DNA from: Roseiarcus sp963751165
GTDB lineage: Bacteria > Pseudomonadota > Alphaproteobacteria > Rhizobiales > Beijerinckiaceae
Direction of reading: 5' to 3'
NCBI GenBank assembly: GCA_963751165.1
Contig: CAVVTP010000022.1
Location: 62,001 to 126,000, forward strand
Length of the DNA: 64,000 nt
The notes under the pieces are model-generated. The model made no database searches and was not told where the DNA came from. It saw only the letters and a program-made list of their open reading frames with translations. The number at the start of each line of letters is the position of its first letter. The stretch's first letter is position 1. Shown piece after piece: positions 43,881-51,396 of this stretch. The translations under genes were made by a program, and so were the position numbers.

Positions 43881-44927
43881 ATGCAAAGCCACCGAACCCG
43901 TTCCTCCCGGCGTCTCTTCGCGTCCGAGCCGCGTCTGCGCGTCGGCTTTATTCTGGCGCGCAGATTTACGCTGTGCGCTTTCGCGAATTTCGTGGATGTG
44001 TTGCGCTTGGCCGCTGACGAGGGAGACAGAAGCCGCCCAATCCTGTGCAACTGGGTTGTTCTCTCGCACAGTCAGGATCCGATCCCATCCAGCTGCGGCG
44101 TGCTCGTTCAGCCGACCGCGCCGCTACAGTCTCCCGAGCGCTTTGACTATATTGTCGTTGTCGGCGGCCTAATCGACGAGATCCCGAACCTGCCCGGGCA
44201 GGCGCTACGCTTCCTGCAGGCGGCCGCGGAAGCGCGCCTTCCGCTCATCGGCGTATGCACCGGGTCTTTCATTCTGCATCGCGCGGGCCTGATGGACGGC
44301 TACCGCTGTTGCGTCAGCTGGTTTCATCACGCGGACTTCCTCGAGCAGTTCGACGGCTTAACGCCGATCTCCGACCGAATTTTCGTTCTCGATCGGGATC
44401 GTCTGACCTGCTCCGGCGGCACGAGTTCGGCTCATCTCGCCGCTCACCTCGTCGAGAAGCACGTCGGCGTCGCCGCCGCTCGGAAAAGCCTCCAGATCAT
44501 GATGATTGAAGAGGCGCTTCGGGAGGACGAGCCTCAGCCGGCAATTTCAGTTGGATTGAAGGCTTCGGACCCGGTCGTAAAGAGAGCCCTGCTCCATATG
44601 GCGCAGAACGTCGCCGCCCCTCTCGCCATCGAGGAGATCGCGCGCCGTATCGGCTTGAGTCGCCGAAGTCTGGAGCGGAGGTTCAATAGCGACGTCGATC
44701 AAAACCCGGGGGAAGCCTATCTTTCGATTAGGATCTCTCAGGCCTCCTTGTTACTCACTCAGACGGGTCAACCGATTGCAGAGATTGCCGCGTCAACGGG
44801 CTTTTGCGACGCATCGCATTTTGGTCGGGTCTTTCGTCGCCGCGAGGGCGCGACCCCCCTGGAAGCGCGCCGTCGCGCGGGCGGGCGCGCTGAGCGAGTT
44901 CTTCAAACAACGGTGACAAAATTATAG
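43881..44927 (+). CDS. GlxA-type AraC-family transcriptional regulator
   Basis: The 348-residue regulator has an N-terminal DJ-1/PfpI-like (class I amidotransferase-like) domain, with VVVGGLIDEIPN, GVCTGSFILHRAGLMDG and CSGGTSSAHLAAHLVEKH, and a C-terminal double HTH of the AraC type (IARRIGLSRRSLERRF and IAEIAASTGFCDASHFGRVF). Regulators of this architecture include GbdR and SouR, which switch on glycine-betaine and sarcosine catabolism in pseudomonads. The divergent position next to soxB fits the same role. The Cys in VCTGSF is not catalytic in these sensors. No clear ribosome site precedes the ATG, so the start is moderately certain. Confidence 0.87.
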   Translation: MQSHRTRSSRRLFASEPRLRVGFILARRFTLCAFANFVDVLRLAADEGDRSRPILCNWVVLSHSQDPIPSSCGVLVQPTAPLQSPERFDYIVVVGGLIDEIPNLPGQALRFLQAAAEARLPLIGVCTGSFILHRAGLMDGYRCCVSWFHHADFLEQFDGLTPISDRIFVLDRDRLTCSGGTSSAHLAAHLVEKHVGVAAARKSLQIMMIEEALREDEPQPAISVGLKASDPVVKRALLHMAQNVAAPLAIEEIARRIGLSRRSLERRFNSDVDQNPGEAYLSIRISQASLLLTQTGQPIAEIAASTGFCDASHFGRVFRRREGATPLEARRRAGGRAERVLQTTVTKL

Positions 44928-44934
44928 CCTCTGC

Positions 44935-45320
44935 GACCGCGAGGTTCCTTGCTCAATCTGCCCGAGGGCGCGCTCGATAGAGACATTGATCCTGGGCGGA
45001 TCATCAGATCCTGAACCAGGAAGCTCGCGTAGCCTTTGAAACGCGAGCCGGGCGGCGCTTCGGTTTCGAGCTTGCGCTTTTCATCAATGGTCAACTTCGC
45101 GCGCGGCCGTCACGCCGTCGGCCCTCGCAGACCGGTCCGACGGTTGCGCCTCGCTCCGGACGTCCAGACCGCCTTTTATTCGCGCAATCTCGTCGCGCGC
45201 AGCCTCAACCATCCGCCAAAGTTCTGCCCTCTCCTCGAAAGCTGCAACAGCAACCTCTTCAGCTCAGATGGCGAAAGCCCGTCGATGTCCGGCGGCGGCA
45301 ACATTCCCCCATCGAGTCAG
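44935..45320 (-). pseudogene. N-terminal remnant of a transposase (IS66-like start)
   Basis: On the minus strand, PPPDIDGLSPSELKRLLLQL is followed, after a one-base shift, by EERAELWRMVEAARDEIARI and then LTIDEKRKLETEAPPGSRFK, GYASFLVQDLMIRPRINVSI. This is the recognisable start of a transposase family that opens PPPDI and carries APPGSRFKGY-F-VQDL. Only about 130 residues remain; the catalytic part is absent and several shifts separate the pieces. The rest of the gap to 45613 has no gene. It is an old insertion scar next to the regulator gene. Confidence 0.65.
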
Positions 45321-45613
45321 GAAACTGCCAATTCGTGAATCCTTGACAACCCCCGTGAGTCGATTGGCCGCACCCACGGCCAAACCCCAAGACAGCGCTC
45401 GCCGCGAGTTTTGCCCGTGTTACGTGCCCTTTTGTTAACGGCATGATTTCAAATCACGTTTGAGAACAACCAACCAGCGTGAAGAGTTCTCATCTTTATT
45501 CTCTCCGGCGCGCCAGCCGCCCATCAAAAAAGGGCCTCGCCCGCGGGCGCAGCCGTGCCCTCGTCGAATCAAGGGGGCGGCCTCCAGTCGCCAAAGAGAC
45601 CGAGGACATCCTA

Positions 45614-45811
45614 ATGCGTTTGGTTATCGCGCTGATCCTGCCGCGGCTGACGTTCTTCACCATCGGCCGTCCCTTGGCGGGGATCGTCTGCCGGATCCTG
45701 CAAATCACATTGATCGGGTGGCTTCCGGCGGCGATCTGGGCCGTGTACGCGCTCAGCCAATTCAAGACCGACCAGAAGATCGAGACGGCCCTGCAAAGGG
45801 ACCGGACCTGA
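45614..45811 (+). CDS. YqaE/Pmp3-family small membrane protein
   Basis: The 65-residue protein has two hydrophobic segments (LVIALILPRLTFFTIGRPLA and ILQITLIGWLPAAIWAVYAL) with the ILP-P and GWLPAAIWAVY signatures of the Pmp3/YqaE family. These small inner-membrane proteins are linked to stress and membrane potential but have no known biochemical activity. The family's usual P-L-x-V positions read slightly differently here. It is convergent with obgE, 25 bp apart. No strong ribosome site is visible. Confidence 0.75.
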   Translation: MRLVIALILPRLTFFTIGRPLAGIVCRILQITLIGWLPAAIWAVYALSQFKTDQKIETALQRDRT

Positions 45812-45836
45812 AGCGCTTGTCGTGAAACGCGTGTGT

Positions 45837-46922
45837 TTAGCGGCCGAGGTTTCGAACCTCGCTCGGGCTTAAAGCGCCTTTGCTTGCCCCTTCGACCCGC
45901 CTCGCTTCGATCGTCGCCATGGTCGACCGCAAGACCTCGGTCACGCCCCGTTGCGTCGCGGTCGACAACAGCAGCGGCTTCGCGCGCCTCGCGGCGTCCG
46001 CGAGCGTCGGCCCATACGCCCGGATCGCTCGCTTCAACCGTTCGATCTGCTTCCCCAAGGTCTCCTCGTCGACCGCGTCGACCTTCGACAGACACGCGAT
46101 CTCGGCTTTGTCCTCGATCCCTTCGCCATAGGCGACGAGCTCGCGCCGAATCGTGCGATAGTCAGCGCCGGCGTGGGCGCCGGTTGCGTCGACCAGGTGC
46201 ACCAGCGCGCCGCAGCGCTCGACATGGCCGAGAAAACGGTCGCCTAGGCCATGGCCTTCATGCGCGCCCTCGATGAGCCCGGGGATGTCGGCGAGGACGA
46301 ACTCGCGATCGTCGACGCGCACGACGCCAAGGCCTGGATGAAGGGTGGTGAACGGGTAGTCGGCGATCTTCGGCTTGGCGGCCGAGACGGCGGCCAGGAA
46401 TGTCGATTTGCCGGCGTTGGGCAGCCCGACGAGCCCCGCGTCGGCGATCAGCTTGAGACGCAAGATCAGCATGCGTTCGATCCCCGGCTGGCCGGGATTG
46501 GCGCGCCGCGGCGCGCGATTGGTCGAGGTGGCGAAATGGGCGTTGCCGAAGCCGCCGTTGCCGCCATGAGCGACGACGACGCGCTCGCCCTCTTTCGTCA
46601 CGTCGGCGAGCATCGCTCCGGTCTCTTCGTCGATGACCTGGGTGCCGACCGGAACCTTTAGCACGACATCGGCGCCGCGCCCGCCGGCGCGGTTTTTGCC
46701 CATGCCGTGCACGCCGGTCTTGGCCTTGAAATGCTGCTGGTAGCGGAAGTCGATCAGCGTGTTGAGGCCGCCGGCGCATTCGACGACCACGTCGCCGCCC
46801 CGCCCCCCATCGCCGCCGTTTGGGCCGCCAAATTCGATGAATTTCTCGCGACGAAAGGAGATGCAGCCGGCGCCCCCATCGCCGGAGCGGACATAGATGC
46901 GGGCTTGGTCGAGGAACTTCAT
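45837..46922 (-). CDS. obgE: Obg/CgtA GTPase
   Basis: The 361-residue product has the glycine-rich Obg fold (FIEFGGPNGGDGGRGGDVVV, GMGKNRAGGRGADVVL, AHGGNGGFGNAHFATSTN) and the G domain: P-loop VGLPNAGKSTFLAAVS, switch TTLHPGLGVVRV, ADIPGLIEGAHEG, and SKVDAV in place of NKxD. Obg acts in 50S ribosome assembly and stress control. The ATG at 46922 is the normal Obg start, but no ribosome site precedes it and the upstream GNAT frame runs into it without a stop. Gene order rplU-rpmA-(GNAT)-obgE is usual in alphaproteobacteria. Confidence 0.93.
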   Translation of the reverse strand: MKFLDQARIYVRSGDGGAGCISFRREKFIEFGGPNGGDGGRGGDVVVECAGGLNTLIDFRYQQHFKAKTGVHGMGKNRAGGRGADVVLKVPVGTQVIDEETGAMLADVTKEGERVVVAHGGNGGFGNAHFATSTNRAPRRANPGQPGIERMLILRLKLIADAGLVGLPNAGKSTFLAAVSAAKPKIADYPFTTLHPGLGVVRVDDREFVLADIPGLIEGAHEGHGLGDRFLGHVERCGALVHLVDATGAHAGADYRTIRRELVAYGEGIEDKAEIACLSKVDAVDEETLGKQIERLKRAIRAYGPTLADAARRAKPLLLSTATQRGVTEVLRSTMATIEARRVEGASKGALSPSEVRNLGR

Positions 46923-47543
46923 GCCCGGTCGTCCGAATGAGTTCGTCTTGAGCGCGAGTTCCTCGCGCCGCAGGGTCATCGCCTCCGTCCAGGCCTTGCG
47001 GGTCTGGCGGAAATTGTGGCTGTCGATCATCCCTCCGCGCGCCGGCGCGCCCCTCGGCTCGGTCGAGACGAACTCGAAGCCGCACTTCTCCAAAACTCGG
47101 CGGGAGGCGGGATTGTCGATCGCGACGCTGGCGAAGATCTCGATCGCGGGGGTCAGAACGAAACCCGCCTTTACCATCACGCACGCCGCCTCGGTCGCGA
47201 GGCCCTCGTTCCAATATTCCGGAGCGAGCGCGAAACCAAGCGTCAGGCGGTCGGCGCCGCGCAATTCTAGGCTGATCGATCCGATGACCTCGCGCTTGCC
47301 CTTCTTGGGCGCGAGCACCAACGTAAGGTCCCGGCCCGAAGCGTTTGCTTCGCGCGCCGCGTAGATGAACCGCTCGGCCGACCCGGGTGGGTAGGGGTGG
47401 GGGATCCGCGCAGTGTAACGCGCGACCTCCCAAAGGCTGCAGAAACGCTGGACCGCTGCCTCGTCGGACGAGCGCGGCCAGCGCAGCCACATCCGCGCCG
47501 TCTCGAGGCGAAACGCATCGTCTCTGGCAAGATCCGGAAACAT
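46923..47543 (-). CDS. GNAT-family N-acetyltransferase, in frame with obgE
   Basis: About 207 residues precede Obg in the same frame. They form a RimJ/RimL-type acetyltransferase: RLETARMWLRWPRSSDEAAV at the start, VIGSISLELRG, FALAPEYWNEGLATEAACVM (acetyl-CoA loop region) and IDNPASRRVLEKCGFEFVST. No stop codon lies between it and MKFLDQ of Obg, which is unusual; such a gene normally ends before obgE. Either a real GNAT-Obg fusion of 568 residues exists or a stop was lost. Its ATG at 47543 has GGAG five bases upstream. Confidence 0.8.
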
Positions 47544-47747
47544 GAAAGCTCCAGCCGGGCGCCCCCAGCAGGGGGCTCAAACGATGAAGGAGACGCGGCG
47601 GACGCGTCCCCTTCGTAAGCCTGGCTTACCGGACGGATGAAAGGGGCTTTCGCCTTTCACTCTCATCTCGAAGCTCGTTTGTTGAAGTTTCGAGAACGTC
47701 CGCGGGGGCTGGTCGCCGGAGCGGGGTTCTCGTCGATCGACCCCGCC

Positions 47748-48014
47748 CTACTCTGCTGCGTTTGTTACGCGTACGAAGACATATTGGCGGCCATCGCCTT
47801 TCCTCTCAAAGGCGACCTCGCCGGCGGCGGTGGCGAACAAGGTATGGTCCGTGCCCATGCCGACGTTGCGCCCTGCGTGAAATTTCGTACCGCGCTGGCG
47901 CACAATGATGGCGCCGCCTAGGACGCGCTCGCCGCCGAACTTCTTTACGCCGAGACGCCGGCCGGCCGAATCGCGCCCGTTGCGCGACGAACCGCCTGCC
48001 TTCTTGTGAGCCAT
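47748..48014 (-). CDS. rpmA: 50S ribosomal protein L27
   Basis: The 88-residue protein is a textbook L27: MAHKKAGGSSRNGRDSAGRR, LGVKKFGGERVLGGAIIVRQ, RGTKFHAGRNVGMGTDHTLF. It sits at the peptidyl-transferase centre. It follows rplU by 100 bp in the conserved rplU-rpmA order. No N-terminal cleavage extension of the Firmicute type is present. Confidence 0.97.
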   Translation of the reverse strand: MAHKKAGGSSRNGRDSAGRRLGVKKFGGERVLGGAIIVRQRGTKFHAGRNVGMGTDHTLFATAAGEVAFERKGDGRQYVFVRVTNAAE

Positions 48015-48114
48015 GACCCTTGCTCCAAAACCCGCTTGCGCCGAGGCGCGTGATTGTTCTCTCTAATAGCGCAGATGGCCATGCCCGAAAATCTGCGCGC
48101 CGCCCGCAAATCCG

Positions 48115-48432
48115 TCAGGCGCCCGCCTGGATGCCGGTAATCTTGACGATTGTGAGGTCCTGCCGGTGGCCGCGCTTGCGCTTGGAATTCTTCCGCCGGC
48201 GCTTCTTGAAGGCGATGACCTTCGGCCCGCGCGTCTGCTCGACGATTTCGCCAACAACGCTCGCGCCTGAGACATGCGGAGCGCCGACCTGATTGGTCTC
48301 GCCGTCGAACAGGGCGAGCACCTCGTTGAACACCACCTGCGAACCGGCTTCGCCGGGCAGCGACATGACGGTGATCCGTTTGTCGGCGGCGACCGTGTAT
48401 TGCTTGCCGCCGGTCTTGATGACTGCGAACAT
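48115..48432 (-). CDS. rplU: 50S ribosomal protein L21
   Basis: The 105-residue product starts MFAVIKTGGKQYTVAADKRI and carries VIAFKKRRRKNSKRKRGHRQ, the RNA-binding signature of L21, ending TIVKITGIQAGA. The ATG at 48432 is the family start; the frame extends upstream only by chance. The 240 bp upstream, before the malate synthase stop, should contain the rplU promoter; GC-rich short stems there (around 48580-48615) may be the malate synthase terminator. Confidence 0.97.
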   Translation of the reverse strand: MFAVIKTGGKQYTVAADKRITVMSLPGEAGSQVVFNEVLALFDGETNQVGAPHVSGASVVGEIVEQTRGPKVIAFKKRRRKNSKRKRGHRQDLTIVKITGIQAGA

Positions 48433-48672
48433 CGTTTTTCCCGTGTTCCGCCCGGCTCTTGCGCGCGAGGTGCGCGCGGCCGACTTCTTTGCAGTGGACC
48501 CGAATCGCGGCTCCCTGAGAGCCGCGGGCGAACGCTCTCGATTTCGAGCCTCGCAACGCGCTAGGCCGCACAAAACCAAAAGCGCGGCGTCGCCGCCGCG
48601 CTGGAGCGCCGCAGCCTATAGACAAGTTGCCCGGGCAAGTCAATCGCCTTCGCTCGACCCGACGGCTTGGCG

Positions 48673-50271
48673 TCAGTCGATCAACCGGTACGCCGGCAGG
48701 GTCAAAAACTCCTCGAATGTGTCGGCGAGCGACATGTCCGAGAAAAGCCGGATCGCCTCCGGGAAGCGTCCGCCCTCGAAAGCCTCGGCGCCGACCTCGC
48801 CCTTCACGCGCTCCATTTCGCCTGCGAGCGCGGCCTTGAACATGTCCGGGGTCACCGCGCGGCCGTCGTCCAGCTTCGCCCCGAGGTGAATCCATTGCCA
48901 TACCTGGGCGCGGGAGATTTCCGCCGTCGCGGCGTCCTCCATCAGATTATAGATCGGGACCGCTCCGCGCCCCCGAAGCCAAGCCTCGATATATTGCACG
49001 CCGACGCGGATGTTCAGGCGCAGGCCCTCCTCCGTACGCACTCCCTCGTGCATCTTGACGAGATCGGCGGGGGTTACGTGCACGTCCTCGCGCAGGACTT
49101 TGAGCTGGTTGGCCTGCGGCATCAGCCGGTCGAACACCTCCTTGGCGATCGGAACGAGGTCGGGATGGGCAACCCAGGTGCCGTCGTGACCGTTTCCCGC
49201 CTCGCGCTCCTTGTCGGCCCGCACCTTGGCGAAGGCGGCCTCGTTGGCCTTTGCGTCGCCCTTGACCGGAATTTGCGCGGCCATGCCGCCCATGGCGAAA
49301 GCGCCGCGGCGGTGACAGGTTTTGATGAGCTGGAGCGAATAGGCGTTGAGGAACGCCTGGCCCATCGTCATCACGGACCGGTCGGGCGTGAGGAAGGCTG
49401 CATTCTTGCCGAGCCGCTTGATGAAGGAGAAGATGTAGTCCCACCGGCCGCAGTTGAGACCGACGATGTGGTCGCGCATCTCATAGAGAATTTCGTCCAT
49501 CTCGAACGCCGCCGGCAGGGTCTCGATCAGCACTGTCGCCTTGAACGACCCGTTCTGCACCTCGAGTACGGCCTCCGCGTGCGAAAAGACCTCATTCCAA
49601 AGTCGCGCCTCGAGGTGGCTCTCCAGTTTCGGCAGATAGAAGGCGGGCGTCGCGCCCTGCGCCATCTGGGTCCTCGCGCAATGAAACGCGTAGAGGCCGA
49701 AATCGAACAGCGCGCCGGATATTTCCCGCCCATCGACCGTCACATGCCTCTCCGGCAGATGCCATCCGCGCGGCCGCACCATCAAGACAGCAGGGTCGCG
49801 CTTCAGCGCGTAGGTCTTTCCGGTCCCCGGATCGGCGAAGTCGATCTTGCCCTCCCAGCGATCCTTCAGATTCGCCTGGCCCTCAATCATGTTGGCGAAC
49901 ATCGGCGAGGTAGCGTCCTCGAAATCGGCCATGAACACTTTCGCGCCCGAATTCAGCGCGTTGATGATCATCTTGCGGTCGACCGGCCCGGTAATCTCCA
50001 CTCTGCGGTCCATGAGGTCGGCTGGAATCGGCGCGACCTTCCAGTCGCCGTCGCCGACGCCTTTGGTCTCCGTCAGAAAATGCGGCAGCTGGCCGGCGTC
50101 GAACAGCTTCTGCCGCTCCAACCGCCGCGCGAGCAACTCGAGACGCCGGGCGTTGAAGCGCCGGTGCAGGTCCGCGACGAACGCGAGCGCCTCGTCGGAG
50201 AGGATTTCCGCCTGCCGGTGGGTCGGGCTGGCGTGGACGTGGACGCCTGCGGCGGCCGATTGGGCAGTCAT
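48673..50271 (-). CDS. aceB: Malate synthase A
   Basis: The 532-residue enzyme matches the short AceB form. Key blocks are VFMADFEDATSPMFANMIEG, VLMVRPRGWHLPERHV (catalytic Arg), VLIETLPAAFEMDEILYEMR (metal Glu), GLNCGRWDYIFSFIKRLG (metal Asp) and NLMEDAATAEISRAQVWQWI (catalytic Asp). It condenses glyoxylate with acetyl-CoA to malate. No isocitrate lyase gene is nearby, so the glyoxylate source may be elsewhere, including the serine cycle or glycolate. The ATG at 50271 has GGAGA upstream; the frame beyond it to 50421 is not coding. Confidence 0.95.
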   Translation of the reverse strand: MTAQSAAAGVHVHASPTHRQAEILSDEALAFVADLHRRFNARRLELLARRLERQKLFDAGQLPHFLTETKGVGDGDWKVAPIPADLMDRRVEITGPVDRKMIINALNSGAKVFMADFEDATSPMFANMIEGQANLKDRWEGKIDFADPGTGKTYALKRDPAVLMVRPRGWHLPERHVTVDGREISGALFDFGLYAFHCARTQMAQGATPAFYLPKLESHLEARLWNEVFSHAEAVLEVQNGSFKATVLIETLPAAFEMDEILYEMRDHIVGLNCGRWDYIFSFIKRLGKNAAFLTPDRSVMTMGQAFLNAYSLQLIKTCHRRGAFAMGGMAAQIPVKGDAKANEAAFAKVRADKEREAGNGHDGTWVAHPDLVPIAKEVFDRLMPQANQLKVLREDVHVTPADLVKMHEGVRTEEGLRLNIRVGVQYIEAWLRGRGAVPIYNLMEDAATAEISRAQVWQWIHLGAKLDDGRAVTPDMFKAALAGEMERVKGEVGAEAFEGGRFPEAIRLFSDMSLADTFEEFLTLPAYRLID

Positions 50272-50503
50272 GGTTTTCTCCGCTGGGGCGATCGAGGCAA
50301 GTCTCGTAGACCGTTTTGCCCCCTTTGGGGAGGGCCGCCACCCTTGCTGCCAGCCGGCCCGATCCAGGGGGGCCCCAATTTCGCCGAGAACATTTATGGG
50401 GACGCTGAGGTCATTGGGCAAGCCGCATCATCATGAATTCACGGTCTATGCGCTCGATAAACTCGACGTCGATCAGAACACGCCGCCTGCGGCTCAATTC
50501 CCT

Positions 50504-50893
50504 CTAACCCGCGAGCGCGAGCAGCGCGCCGAGACCGGCGACAATCAGCACCAGAACGGCCGACAGGATGACTTCCGCGCTTGCGCCGGAACGGGGGTGG
50601 ACGCGTTGGTCCGCCAGCAACCGCTCGGTGCGGACAAACCGTACGGCGGCGACGACAAGCAGCGCGATGCCGACGACAATGAGAGCGAGACCTTCGTAAT
50701 GCGTAGACGGACCCGACAGTTTTTCGAGTCGCGAGCGGCGGCTCGGATCGAGCGAGGCTGCGTCCAGCAAGGTCAGGAGAAAGAGGTCGAACTTCTCGAT
50801 GACGAAGCCGAAGGCGATAACCGCCACGCCGGTGCGCACCCATGCGAGAAACGTCCGCTCGTTCGCGGCGTGATCCGAATAGCCTTCGATCAT
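50504..50893 (-). CDS. YidH/DUF202 family inner-membrane protein
   Basis: The 129-residue protein has the DUF202 opening HAANERTFLAWVRTGVAVIA and three membrane segments (AVIAFGFVIEKFDLFLLTLL, ALIVVGIALLVVAAVRFV, VILSAVLVLIVAGLGALLAL). The NERTxLAWxRT motif is diagnostic. Function is unknown for the family. The ATG at 50893 is followed directly by the motif, so the start is well placed. Confidence 0.85.
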   Translation of the reverse strand: MIEGYSDHAANERTFLAWVRTGVAVIAFGFVIEKFDLFLLTLLDAASLDPSRRSRLEKLSGPSTHYEGLALIVVGIALLVVAAVRFVRTERLLADQRVHPRSGASAEVILSAVLVLIVAGLGALLALAG

Positions 50894-51129
50894 GCATCGC
50901 CCTCCCTGCTCATTTCGATGGCACTTTACTCGATCACAGGACTCTGGGCTTCCGGCCGTGCCGCATATGGGAAGAACTGCGTCTCGTCGCCCGAAGGGCG
51001 CGCGCGAACGCGCGCGGGTTCGCCCGCGAGGTGGTTAAGGAACGCTGCGGCGCCGGGCGGGCGCTCATAGTTGCGGCGGTCTATCGCCGCCGAGATGTTC
51101 GGCATGACGGAACTGGACGCCGACAACCT

Positions 51130-51250
51130 GCATGTCTTTCGGAAAGCTTCCAAAGGCTTCCGAAAATTTCAGCAGACCTTCCGAATCTTTCCGAAGACGA
51201 TCAATTTCCTTAGGTTCCTTCCAAAAACTTTCACTCGGAAACCTGTACTG
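51130..51250. repeat. Short-motif intergenic repeat, TTCCRAA type
   Basis: TTTCGGAAAGCTTCC, AAAGGCTTCCG, ACCTTCCGAATCTTTCCGAA, ATTTCCTTAGGTTCCTTCC and CTCGGAAACC follow each other at spacings of 9-20 bp. The array resembles the inverted one at 8980-9075. Frames through it give peptide-like FRK-rich strings that are not proteins. The rest of 50894-51396 shows no gene. Confidence 0.5.
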
Positions 51251-51396
51251 ATCAAAGCTCACGCCAGAATTTGCCCGCTGAACGGCTGAAAATTTTTCCG
51301 TGACGCTACGCGGCGCGTTTTTGGGAGAGGTCCTCACCCCGGCGCGTTCCGCCGCCATGAGCCAAGGCGGGCAGGTCCATCCATGCGGGCGAAGGA

